This document shows positions 1 through 8,706 of a DNA stretch of 64,000 bases, piece after piece; position 1 is the first letter of the stretch, and each line of letters begins with the position of its first letter. Source of the DNA: an uncultured Desulfobacter sp. GTDB lineage: Bacteria > Desulfobacterota > Desulfobacteria > Desulfobacterales > Desulfobacteraceae. The notes beneath the pieces were generated by a model. That model was not told the origin of the DNA. It saw nothing but the letters and a program-made list of their open reading frames with translations, and made no database searches. The translations under genes were made by a program, and so were the position numbers. Location of the stretch: contig NZ_OY762614.1 of assembly GCF_963666145.1 (NCBI RefSeq), positions 2,404,001 through 2,468,000 on the forward strand. Direction: 5' to 3'.

Positions 1-1019
1 TGATCTGCAACGGTGACATCTGGCTGTGCCACCAGTGCGGTGACTGCACGGACATGTGCCCCCGTGGTGCGGCACCTGGTGATGTACTTGCAGCGATTCG
101 CTCTGCGGCCATCACTGAATATGCAACGCCCAAACCCCTTGCCAAGGCTATAAACGATCCGAGCAAGCTGCCCTTGCTGGTTGGTATCCCTGCTGCCTGG
201 TTTGCCCTGCTTGCCATCATCACCACCGGTTTTGGCGGCACCATGGAAAAAATTTTCCATTTCCTGTTCGGCGATGCCCTTGGCGGGCGCCTTCACTGGT
301 CCCATGCGCACCCGGGTGCAGAACATGTGATTGCACATTCTAACTTTGTGTCCACCTGGTTTGTGGATATGACCTTTGTTCCCACGGCTATTTTTGCCAC
401 TGCTGTTTTCTTTCTTGCATTGAAACGCTTCATTGTGGACATTCATGAAAATGCGGTTCTTGAAGGCAAAACAGACAAAACCAGCCTGGATTACAAAGCG
501 CTGTTAATGTCCATCAAAAATGTCATCCCCACCGTGTTAAAACATGATAAGTTCAACCAGTGCGGTTCCAATAAAGATCGTGCCACCCCGCACATGATGG
601 TGCTGTTTGCCTTTATCGGCCTTTTCGTTGTTACGGCTGTATGCGGCATCATGCTCTACGTGGGCGGTTATGCAGGTCCTTATCCCCAGCTGAACCCCAT
701 TAAATGGCTGGCCAACATCGCAGGTGTTTCCCTGGTCATCGGTTCAGGCATCATGATCAAAAACAGACTCACCAACAAAAAACAACTGACAGCCTATAAA
801 GACTGGTTTATTCTTGGTGTTGTCTTCACCCTTGGCCTTACCGGTATGCTCACTGAAATGGCCCGCCTGGCTGATATTGCTTGGCTTGCTTATTTCTTCT
901 ACTGGATTCATCTGGTTGCCATTTTCGAGTTGTTTGCATTCCTGCCGTTCTCAAAAATGGCCCACATTGTTTACCGTACGGTTGCAATGGGCTATGCAGA
1001 TTACGCCAACAGAAAATAA
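1..1019 (+). CDS. qmoC: QmoC, membrane subunit of the quinone-interacting oxidoreductase (5' partial)
   Basis: The reading frame is already open at the left edge (codons from base 3), so the start lies outside the window; the ATG at 54 is internal. The visible N-terminus has the iron-sulfur motif CHQCGDCTDMCP (C-x2-C-x2-C-x3-CP), the end of a ferredoxin-like HdrC-type domain. It is followed by several hydrophobic segments with scattered histidines that resemble a haem b membrane domain. This ferredoxin-plus-membrane fusion is typical of QmoC, which passes electrons from menaquinol through QmoAB towards APS reductase in sulfate reducers. qmoA, qmoB and aprBA would be expected upstream but are not visible. 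A strong terminator follows the stop, so qmoC ends its operon. An HdrC/HdrE-type subunit is the main alternative. Confidence 0.85.
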   Translation, partial: ICNGDIWLCHQCGDCTDMCPRGAAPGDVLAAIRSAAITEYATPKPLAKAINDPSKLPLLVGIPAAWFALLAIITTGFGGTMEKIFHFLFGDALGGRLHWSHAHPGAEHVIAHSNFVSTWFVDMTFVPTAIFATAVFFLALKRFIVDIHENAVLEGKTDKTSLDYKALLMSIKNVIPTVLKHDKFNQCGSNKDRATPHMMVLFAFIGLFVVTAVCGIMLYVGGYAGPYPQLNPIKWLANIAGVSLVIGSGIMIKNRLTNKKQLTAYKDWFILGVVFTLGLTGMLTEMARLADIAWLAYFFYWIHLVAIFELFAFLPFSKMAHIVYRTVAMGYADYANRK

Positions 1020-1044
1020 AACAGCGTTTAGTTAGACAATAATA

Positions 1045-1080
1045 AAAGAGGGCTGGTTTTTTTTAACCGGCCCTCTTTTT
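1045..1080 (+). terminator. Rho-independent terminator after qmoC
   Basis: A 14-bp stem (AAAGAGGGCTGGTT pairing with AACCGGCCCTCTTT, one G-T wobble) has a T-only loop and runs into a T tract. It lies 26 bases after the qmoC stop. Confidence 0.85.
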
Positions 1081-1378
1081 ATTTGAAACATTGAAACAAA
1101 ACAATTTTTATTCCCCAGATACAAGAAAGAAAAAACCTCCCCCTTGATGAACCCGGCAAGTGTATATATATTACTCCTAATTGTTGCCGCCCTCCTCTGA
1201 TATATACGCGTTCGGGCATGCAGCATGCGGGGTACAGCCTCTCTATAGTTTATATTAGACCCTCATAGCTTATGAGTTTTTGCAGCTTCAGGTATCCTAT
1301 CTTTAATGAAATTAGCAATAAGGCCCTTTGGGTCGGGCTATTTCCTATACCATTAAATTTTGTGATGGAGAAAATTAA
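1081..1378. other. Intergenic region between qmoC and the OmpA-like gene
   Basis: No gene was found. A small perfect hairpin (CTCATA, loop GCT, TATGAG) followed by five Ts lies at 1262-1281 and could be a weak terminator or leader attenuator. The promoter of the downstream lipoprotein gene should lie here, but no convincing -35/-10 pair stood out. Confidence 0.4.
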
Positions 1379-2032
1379 ATGAAAAAATTAATTATCACAG
1401 GCGTTGTTATTGTTTTTTCAGCCACTCTTTTTTCATGCGCAACCATGCAGAACAATCAACAAAGGGGAACGGCTGTGGGTGCCGGGGCCGGAGCGGCCGT
1501 GGGTGCCATTTTAGGCCAGGTCATCGGCAGGGACACCCAAGCAACGCTGATCGGTGCGGGTATCGGTGCGGCCCTTGGCGGGCTGACAGGTAATCAGGTC
1601 GGAAAATATATGGATCTGGAGGAGCGAGAGCTGAGAAATGCAATGGCGGCATCCGAAACGGCAAGTATACAGCGAGAACAGGATGTTTTAAAGGCAACCT
1701 TTAAATCAGAAGCGTATTTTGATTATGACTCCAGCCGTTTGAAACCAGGGGCATACCCCGAACTGAGACGGGTTGCCGATATTTTAATCAAATATCCCCA
1801 TTCCCGCATTGAAGTGGCAGGACACACGGACACCAAAGGGTCCATAGATTATAACCAGAGACTCTCTGAACAACGCGCCCAAGCCGTTGCAAATCAATTA
1901 ATCTACAATGGCGTTTCCGCCCAGAGGGTGACAACCGTAGGCTATGGCAAGTCCCGGCCAATCTCGTCCAACGACGCAGTGAACCGGCGCGTGGAAATCC
2001 TTATTATGCCCGTTATGGAAGGCTCATATTAG
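1379..2032 (+). CDS. OmpA-family lipoprotein with glycine-zipper segment
   Basis: This 217-aa protein begins with a lipoprotein signal peptide; the lipobox LFSC places the lipidated cysteine at residue 20. Residues about 30-75 are glycine/alanine-rich (AVGAGAGAAVGAILGQ and a second similar block), a glycine-zipper region. Residues about 100-212 form an OmpA-like peptidoglycan-binding domain with the typical YFDYDSS start, the GHTDTKGS motif and NRRVEI near the end. The expected role is tethering the outer membrane to peptidoglycan, as in Pal/YiaD-type lipoproteins. A GGAG ribosome-binding site lies before the chosen ATG. The aminotransferase gene begins 43 bases downstream on the same strand, but no functional link is apparent. 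Confidence 0.85.
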   Translation: MKKLIITGVVIVFSATLFSCATMQNNQQRGTAVGAGAGAAVGAILGQVIGRDTQATLIGAGIGAALGGLTGNQVGKYMDLEERELRNAMAASETASIQREQDVLKATFKSEAYFDYDSSRLKPGAYPELRRVADILIKYPHSRIEVAGHTDTKGSIDYNQRLSEQRAQAVANQLIYNGVSAQRVTTVGYGKSRPISSNDAVNRRVEILIMPVMEGSY

Positions 2033-2075
2033 TAATGCAAGACAATTATAAAAAGTATAAAGAGGCATGTAACAA

Positions 2076-3293
2076 ATGAATCCCATACAATCTTCAGATC
2101 GAATGAAAAATGTACATTCGGACATACGTGGTCCTGTTTTTGAAAAAGCCATGGAAATGGTTGCCGCCGGCATTGATGTCCTGAGACTCAATACCGGAAA
2201 TCCGGATACATTTGGATTTACCATGCCCGACAGTGTGCGCACGGCCTTGGTCGATAACGTGGACAAAGCCGTGGGATATTGTGATCTAAAAGGCATGCCC
2301 GCAGCCAGAAAAGCAATATGTGACTATCATGTCGGCAAAGGCCTTGTGGACCTTTCCATGGATGATATATTCATTGGAAACGGGGTCAGTGAAGTTGTCA
2401 ATATGGCGATGACTACATTTTTAAATCCCGATGATGAGATTCTGATTCCGTCTCCAAGTTATTCACTTTGGACCAATATGGCATATATTGTCGGCGCAAA
2501 ACCGGTGCTTTACCGGTGTGATGAATCATCTGACTGGTATCCCGATGTGGCCGATATTCGAAATAAAATCACCGCTAAAACCCGCGCCATACTTGTTATC
2601 AATCCCAACAATCCAACGGGAGCCCTATATTCCAAAGGGGTGCTGGAACAGATTATTCAAATCGCCAGAGAAAATAAGCTGCTGATATGTTCGGATGAAA
2701 TTTATGACCGATTGGTGATGGATGATTTGGAACATGTATCCACAGCGGCACTTGCGCCCGACTTGCCGGTTTTCACCTTCAACGGCTTATCCAAGTCACA
2801 TATCATATGCGGGTTTCGCTGTGGATGGCTGGCCGTCAGCGGGCCGCGCAAGCAAACAGCCGATTTAATCGCCTCTATCACAAAATTAGCGGCAATGCGT
2901 TTGTGCGGCAATGCATTGACCCAGCTTGTGATTCCGGCGGCATTGGCGGATGGCCAGAGTACAAAAGCATTGATTGCGCCCGGCGGAAGAATTTATGAAC
3001 AAAGAGAGGCGACAATCAAAGCGTTGGACCAGATTGAGGGAATTACATACGTTAAAAACTCGGCCGCGTTTTATCTTTTCCCCAAACTTGATGCACAAAA
3101 GTTTAATATTACAGACGACAAGAAATTTGTACTGGATTTACTGGAAAGCAAACATATTCTGCTCGTTGCAGGCAGCGGGTTTGACTGGCCGGATCCTGAC
3201 CATTTTAGAATCGTCATGCTGCCGGAACCCGCAGTGTTGTCACAGGCGATGCATCAGATCGGTGATTTTCTCAGTACATATCGCCAGAAATAA
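2076..3293 (+). CDS. alaA: AlaA-like pyridoxal-phosphate aminotransferase
   Basis: A 405-aa fold-type I aminotransferase. NPNNPTGALYSK, CSDEIYDRLV and FNGLSKSHIICGFRCGW (the PLP lysine is in SKSH) match the AlaA/AspC-type family; the segment GPRKQ...LAAMRLCGN after the lysine is characteristic of AlaA. The likely reaction is glutamate-pyruvate (alanine) transamination. Length is normal for the family. Substrate choice cannot be proved from sequence; aspartate or other amino acids are possible. The gene is followed by a strong hairpin and faces a convergent chemoreceptor gene. Confidence 0.8.
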   Translation: MNPIQSSDRMKNVHSDIRGPVFEKAMEMVAAGIDVLRLNTGNPDTFGFTMPDSVRTALVDNVDKAVGYCDLKGMPAARKAICDYHVGKGLVDLSMDDIFIGNGVSEVVNMAMTTFLNPDDEILIPSPSYSLWTNMAYIVGAKPVLYRCDESSDWYPDVADIRNKITAKTRAILVINPNNPTGALYSKGVLEQIIQIARENKLLICSDEIYDRLVMDDLEHVSTAALAPDLPVFTFNGLSKSHIICGFRCGWLAVSGPRKQTADLIASITKLAAMRLCGNALTQLVIPAALADGQSTKALIAPGGRIYEQREATIKALDQIEGITYVKNSAAFYLFPKLDAQKFNITDDKKFVLDLLESKHILLVAGSGFDWPDPDHFRIVMLPEPAVLSQAMHQIGDFLSTYRQK

Positions 3294-3373
3294 GCCTTAA
3301 AACCTTTCTTTTAGGCTGTTCATACATTTTGCAGCATAACACCCGAAACAGGGTATTTCAGATAGATGCACAA

Positions 3374-3411
3374 CTCACCCGCCCCGACCGGAAGCGGTCG
3401 GGGCGGGTGAG
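3374..3411. terminator. Perfect 17-bp hairpin between convergent genes
   Basis: CTCACCCGCCCCGACCG pairs perfectly with CGGTCGGGGCGGGTGAG around a GAAG loop. It sits between the ends of the aminotransferase (+) and chemoreceptor (-) genes. There is no T run on either side, so it may act as a bidirectional stop or mRNA 3' stabiliser rather than a textbook intrinsic terminator. Confidence 0.55.
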
Positions 3412-3416
3412 CCTGA

Positions 3417-5762
3417 CTAAAAATCCTTAAATTCATCTTCGGCATCAAACGAAATCTGATCAGAGCGAACTGATTTGGGGATATGGCCAAGTTTCATCCC
3501 TTTTGCTGCTCCGGCTTTAGAACTTGCTGAAATTTGTTTGACCGGCCGGCGTCTGCCAGGGCTTCGCTTTGAATTTCTCTTGCCTGTCACCAGCAGTACA
3601 AGATCATCCACAAAATCCTTAAGCTGTTCTGCCTGGGCACTCATTTGCTCTGCCGCGGATGCCGATTCTTCTGAATTGGCGGCATTTCGCTGGACCACGC
3701 CGTCCATCTCAGCAATGGCGATATTGACCTGTGAGATGCCTTCGGACTGCTCTTTTGAGGCTTCAGATATTTCAGCCACCAACTGGGCCACCTTTTTGGA
3801 ACTTTCAGTTACATGGGTAAATGCCTCGCTTGTGGTGGCCGCTATTTTTGCCCCTTCATGGACCTTTTTAACGGTACCGTCAATCATTTCAGCCGTATCC
3901 TTGGCCGCACTTGCCGCCCGCATGGCAAGATTTCTGACCTCATCTGCCACAACCGCAAATCCGGCACCGGCTTCTCCGGCCCGGGCAGCCTCGACAGCGG
4001 CGTTCAAGGCAAGCAGATTGGTCTGAAACGCAATCTCATCAATGGTTTTGATAATCTTTGATGTCTCCTCACTGGCTTTGGAGATATCTTCCATGGACAA
4101 GGTAAGCGCGGTCATGGATTTATTTGCCCCGGCAACAACGCCATTGGACTCTTTCATTAATGAATCGGCATTGGAGGCATTTTCCGCGTTCCGCTTTGTC
4201 ATGGAGGCCATCTGTTCCATGGAAGAGGAAGTCTCTTCAATGGAAGCGGCCTGTTCGGAAGAGCCTTCAGCCATGGACTGACTGGACGCTGAAACTTCGT
4301 TGGCAGCAGCAGCCACCTGGTCCGCACCTTCACTTAAACCGCTGCTGATCCGGGTTAAAACGCCGATAATCCCTTTGGCAATGACAAAGGAGAGAAAAAA
4401 ACCGGCAACTACGGCAACCACTGCGATGATGGCCACATTTCTCTTGGTTGCGGTTGCAGCGTCCAGCATGGCTTTATCCGTGAGCATATGTTTCTTTACT
4501 TCTCTCCTGAGCTCTCCCAATAAATGCTGGACTTTCTTCAGGTTGGGCGCGGTCTGGCTGCCGTAAATGGCAAATGCCTTGTACTGCCCTTCCAAAAGAT
4601 TCTGGGCCTGATTCTGAAGCTTGCTCAACAACTCTTTGATTTTATTTAATGCCGGAATGGACTGGGCCTGAAATATCTCAATGGCCTTCTCCCGGCCTTT
4701 CATCAGCACTTCTTCGTAATCAATGGCCTGCTCGAAAAGCCCGGCAACTTCCTTTAGACGGACCTGGGTTTCTGACGTAAAAACAGACGCCGCCGCCGTT
4801 ACATTTCCTGTTTTTATCAACTGATTGATTGTGACGGCACTTTCATGCAGTTTTTTGTGTGGTTCCTTGACCCGGTTGAAAATATCTTTTAATCGCTCAT
4901 CTTCAGCCTTGATACGAGACATTTCTTCTGAGATCAGCCATTTTCCACAACGGCACGTCTCAGGATCAGTTTTTACATTGAAGGGCGTCCGGGTTATTAT
5001 GCCTTTGCTGACCTCGGCGGCCCACTTTCTGTGATCATCCAGCCTCAGGCGCAGGGTATTGCGCAGTCCCAGATGAACCTGGCGGTAGGATTCAATAATG
5101 TTCTTTGCCGAATCGTGGAGTTGTTTATGAAAGACTTTAATCTGTTCCATGAGGTTTGCCAGGGTCGCATCCGATGCCGCTGTTTTGGCCGCGGCATCAC
5201 TGTAAAGCCATTTGCCGAATGCGCACAGGGTATGGTCGGTCTGCACCTCAACAGCCGGTGCATTGTCCAGGAGAGCCTCCTGAATTTTTGCAGTCCACTC
5301 AAGATGATCGTTCAGCTTGTTTGCGATAAATCCCGGCAGGGCCGGATCTGCTTCGGTAAACACGTCATCAATATGAATGGCAGATTCATGGAGCAGGCGG
5401 TGGGGCTCTTCTATCTCCTTGAAGAGAGGAGCCAGGGAGGGAACCAGCACCTCGGCGTGTTTCCGGCCTTCACCGTAAAGCCATTTACCGAACCCGCATT
5501 GTGTATGATCTGTCTGTACGGTCAGTTTGGTAACCGTCTCATCAGTTAAAAATTTGTTGATCTCCCCGATCCAGTTCAGATGATCCACCTCTTTTTGTGC
5601 CAGTTCCCCGTCCAGGGCTTTGCCGTCAATAACCTCGGAAGCATTTTTGACAATTCCCCCCACACCGGTGAAACTCAATCCCCCCAGCACGACCAGAAGG
5701 ATGATAACAACTCCAAAACCAATGGTTATCTTTTTGCCTATGGTCAATTGGCTCCAGTTCAT
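3417..5762 (-). CDS. Methyl-accepting chemotaxis protein with three tandem CZB-like zinc-binding modules
   Basis: A 781-aa chemoreceptor. Transmembrane segments lie at about 13-33 and 443-462, so the region between them should be periplasmic. That region holds three copies of a His-x2-Trp ... Cys-x2-Gly-Lys-Trp-Leu ... His-x3-His pattern: H61/W64/C89/H121/H125, H153/W156/C180/H212/H216 and H244/W247/C270/H302/H306. This is the metal-ligand pattern of chemoreceptor zinc-binding (CZB) domains. The cytoplasmic half carries the conserved receptor tip (QTNLLALNAAVEAARAGE near 580-597). The C-terminus is a long basic linker ending in an acidic/aromatic tail (EDEFKDF) that may be an adaptation-enzyme tether. 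The gene stands alone, convergent with alaA. Zinc, zinc-linked redox or hypochlorite sensing is inferred from other CZB proteins. Confidence 0.85.
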   Translation of the reverse strand: MNWSQLTIGKKITIGFGVVIILLVVLGGLSFTGVGGIVKNASEVIDGKALDGELAQKEVDHLNWIGEINKFLTDETVTKLTVQTDHTQCGFGKWLYGEGRKHAEVLVPSLAPLFKEIEEPHRLLHESAIHIDDVFTEADPALPGFIANKLNDHLEWTAKIQEALLDNAPAVEVQTDHTLCAFGKWLYSDAAAKTAASDATLANLMEQIKVFHKQLHDSAKNIIESYRQVHLGLRNTLRLRLDDHRKWAAEVSKGIITRTPFNVKTDPETCRCGKWLISEEMSRIKAEDERLKDIFNRVKEPHKKLHESAVTINQLIKTGNVTAAASVFTSETQVRLKEVAGLFEQAIDYEEVLMKGREKAIEIFQAQSIPALNKIKELLSKLQNQAQNLLEGQYKAFAIYGSQTAPNLKKVQHLLGELRREVKKHMLTDKAMLDAATATKRNVAIIAVVAVVAGFFLSFVIAKGIIGVLTRISSGLSEGADQVAAAANEVSASSQSMAEGSSEQAASIEETSSSMEQMASMTKRNAENASNADSLMKESNGVVAGANKSMTALTLSMEDISKASEETSKIIKTIDEIAFQTNLLALNAAVEAARAGEAGAGFAVVADEVRNLAMRAASAAKDTAEMIDGTVKKVHEGAKIAATTSEAFTHVTESSKKVAQLVAEISEASKEQSEGISQVNIAIAEMDGVVQRNAANSEESASAAEQMSAQAEQLKDFVDDLVLLVTGKRNSKRSPGRRRPVKQISASSKAGAAKGMKLGHIPKSVRSDQISFDAEDEFKDF

Positions 5763-6056
5763 ATCTCCTCCTTTGACTGACCATTCTTTAGATATTTTAA
5801 TATATTCTTCATGGCCTTGACTTCCTGCACATTGTAAATTTTAACCCCAAAGCCATAACCGGAATGACTTTATCGCGAAGGTTAATTAAGTCATTTACGA
5901 AATATGTATTTTACGAAACAGAAATATCACGGATAAGTATTATAGATATATACACAAAACAACTATATAGCGCAAGAAGCTCTTGGGAAATGAACGAAAT
6001 TGGCTAATTGTCGGTTCTCTGTTGTAATTTCGCTGGTAACATGCAAAAAGAGCAAT

Positions 6057-6932
6057 ATGAGATATGAAGGTCCTATATATCGTCCGCCCAGTGAATCGGA
6101 TTCACTTTTAATCCAAGCCACGGTGGGATGTCCCCACAATCGATGCACGTTTTGTACGATTTATAAAAATGGCACGCGTTTCAAAATCAGGCCTGTTAAA
6201 GATATTACGGCGGATATTGATTCTGCCGCCCAAGTTTATGGACAGAATGTCAAAACGGTGTTTTTCCCGGCAGGAAACACCATTGCCATGAAAACGAATG
6301 ACCTGGCTGAGATCTGCATCTATGCCCGAAAAGTTTTTCCTGATTTGGAACGGATAACGGTCTACGGCTCGTCCCAATATATTCATAAAAAAGGCCCCAC
6401 GTGTTTAAAACAACTGGCAGAGGCCGGATTGAACCGAATCCACGTGGGTCTTGAATCCGGCAACGATGATGTACTGCGCCATGTGAAAAAAGGCGTAGAT
6501 GCCAAACGCCAAATCGAGGCAGGCCAATGGGTGGTTGCCGCCGGCATAGAGTTAAGTCTCTATGTTGTATTGGGACTTGGCGGCGTTGATTTAACCAACG
6601 CGCATGCCGACGCAACGGCGGAGGCCTTCAACCAGATTAATCCGGACTTTATCCGGCTTAGAACCTTTGTACCGAAAATCAATACCCCAATGCTGGATGA
6701 AGTTGAGTCCGGCAAATTTAAAATGCTCGGCCCACATGGTATTTTAGACGAGACCGAACGATTGGTTCGACAGCTGAAAGTCACTTCCTATCTGGCCAGT
6801 GATCATTACACTAATTATATCGATGTTCACGGTAAACTGCCTGAATCAAAAGGCCAAATAATAAAGCAGATTCAAGCCGCACGTCAGCAACCCGAATCTG
6901 CATTTCGGCCTTTTTTTATTGGAGAGCAATAA
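6057..6932 (+). CDS. Radical SAM protein, function unknown
   Basis: A protein of about 291 aa with the cluster motif GCPHNRCTFC near the N-terminus (four residues between the first two cysteines, C-x4-C-x2-C, a variant known in a radical SAM subfamily whose proteins begin MRYEGPIYRPP). The rest looks like the SAM-binding barrel (HVGLESGNDDVL; VVLGLGG). No accessory domain is visible, so substrate and reaction are unknown. An ATG at 6000 would add 19 residues, but the family-like N-terminus favours the start at 6057. The gene is flanked by chemoreceptors on the opposite strand and appears monocistronic. Confidence 0.75.
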   Translation: MRYEGPIYRPPSESDSLLIQATVGCPHNRCTFCTIYKNGTRFKIRPVKDITADIDSAAQVYGQNVKTVFFPAGNTIAMKTNDLAEICIYARKVFPDLERITVYGSSQYIHKKGPTCLKQLAEAGLNRIHVGLESGNDDVLRHVKKGVDAKRQIEAGQWVVAAGIELSLYVVLGLGGVDLTNAHADATAEAFNQINPDFIRLRTFVPKINTPMLDEVESGKFKMLGPHGILDETERLVRQLKVTSYLASDHYTNYIDVHGKLPESKGQIIKQIQAARQQPESAFRPFFIGEQ

Positions 6933-6977
6933 AAGCAAAAGCCCCTCATCACAAGATTGAAAGCCTTTATTTTTCTT

Positions 6978-8692
6978 CTATATGATAAAAGTGTCCACGA
7001 TCTGCTTTAAGTCAGCTGCCATTTTTTTGAGTTCACCCGCGTTTAACTCGACTTTTGAACTGCCTGAGACCACTTGCCCGGAGGCGTTGCTCACCTCTGT
7101 AATATCCTGGACCATTTCCCCGGCCACCTGATTGCTCCGGCTGACGTTTTCATTAACTTCCTGGATACCCAGGGACAATTGTTCAACATTGCCGGCAATT
7201 TCCCGGGTGACGGAGGACTGTTCTGTGACCGCGGTGGCAATGGTTGCCACCATCGCCTTGACATCATTGATAACGTCTGTGATTTCAGAAATGACCCTGC
7301 CCGTTCCATCCGAGGTCGTCTGGACGTTATTGATCTTGGACTGTATGTCTGCCGTTGCCACTGCCGTCTGGGATGCAAGACCCTTTATCTCCGTTGCCAC
7401 AACGGCAAAGCCCCGACCGGCGTCTCCGGCCCTTGCAGCCTCAATCGTCGCATTCAGTGCCAGAAGATTAATCTGTTCGGAAATGTCATTGATTGTATCC
7501 GTCACCTTACCGATATCTTTAGCAGCCTGTGTCAGATCCGCCATGCTCCCGGACGCTTCGCTTACTTTTTCACCGGCTTTTTCAGTAATATTCCGGGCAG
7601 ATTCTGCCGTAATAGTAATTTCATTGATTGTGGCGTTCATCTCTTCGGCAGCAGAGGCAACCATTGAAGCATTGCTTGAGGATTGTTCCATTGCAGAGGC
7701 CACAGAGTTCATATTTACGCTCATCTCTTCGGAGGCCGTAGCCACATGACCGGCTCGTCGGCTTGTCTCCTCTGCATTTGACGACATCTGGGCGGCGATG
7801 GCTGCCAGGGTATTAGAGGCATCGCCCACATGCTCTGAATTGTTGGCCAATTTTTTAATGATGCCCTGCAGTTTTTCAAGAAAAACATTGAGCCAACCGG
7901 CAAGTTCACCGAGTTCATCCTGGCTTCGGATGGCAACCCGCTTTGTCAGATCCCCTTCTCCTTGGGCAATATCTTTTACATTGTCGATAATCAATCCCAG
8001 TTTTTTCACAATGCCGACAATAATGAACAGACAAAGGACAATGATACATGCGGCAATGATGCCGCAAAAAATAAGCATTCTGAGGGTTGAAGATTTAACC
8101 TTACCATGAATATCCTGTGCCATACGTTGCTGATAAGCATCAATATTATCCAGATAAACACCTGTTCCAATCCAAAAATTAGTTCCAGGGATCATTTCGG
8201 CATAACCTAATTTGGGAACGTCTCCGGCACCGGGTTTTGGCCAGATCCACGTCAAAAAACCGCCCCCTTTTTTTGACAAAGCTCTTAACTCTTTTACGAG
8301 ATAGACCCCATTGGCATCCTTTGTATTCTTCAAATCTTTACCCTGAATTTCTTTTTTCGGAGGTAAGGCAACATTGGTGGTCTCTTGATATATAAAGAAA
8401 TACCCGGACTTGTCCTCTTCAAACCGGATGTCGTCAATCAATTTTCCCAGGACGTTTTTTTTTCGTTGATGTCATGTATATCTTCGATGGCATGGCCTAA
8501 TGAAACCGCGATGGCGTGTGTCGCAATTTGTATTTTTTCCTTCTGGCCTTCTATCATCACAGCCTTGTTTTTTTCAATAGACAACGCCTGAATCTGTTTG
8601 CTGCCGTTCACCGAAAACCACATCATCGTAATGAACAATACGAGTATGCTTCCCATGACCAAAGACATTCTTGTTTTAATGGACAAATTCAT
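6978..8692 (-). pseudogene. Methyl-accepting chemotaxis protein with single Cache sensor, split by a frameshift
   Basis: Two overlapping frames make one receptor. Bases 8692-8438 encode 84 aa with the first membrane segment (about residues 10-28) and the start of a sensor; bases 8441-6978 encode 487 aa with the rest of a Cache_2-like domain (IDDIRFEEDKSGYFFIY, GTGVYLDNIDAY), a second membrane helix, HAMP and the signalling tip (NLLALNATIEAARAGDAG). The break falls in an A9 run at 8455-8463. One extra A, or a -1 slip on A AAA AAA, gives ...EKKNVLGKLIDDIRF and restores one continuous protein of about 571 aa. It is the last gene of the chemosensory operon, 14 bases after the preceding receptor, with an AAAGGAG site. 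It may be a decayed gene, a slippage-expressed gene, or a sequencing error. Confidence 0.75.
8455..8463 (-). other. A9 tract at the chemoreceptor frameshift (possible -1 slippery site)
   Basis: On the minus strand the zero frame reads GAA AAA AAA ACG, and moving back one base gives AAA AAC GTC and the in-family continuation. The zero-frame stop (TGA) follows five codons later at 8440-8438. No clear downstream stem-loop was identified. Confidence 0.5.
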
Positions 8693-8706
8693 CTTTAATT
8701 TCTCCT

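Noticed and set aside
5031..5549. Plus-strand frame opposite the CZB chemoreceptor
   Set aside because: It mirrors the real gene and lacks a start site or domain.
8438..8440. TGA in the split chemoreceptor as a selenocysteine codon, given tRNA-Sec in the window
   Set aside because: Reading through TGA in the same frame gives no chemoreceptor-like sequence; the family match continues in another frame.
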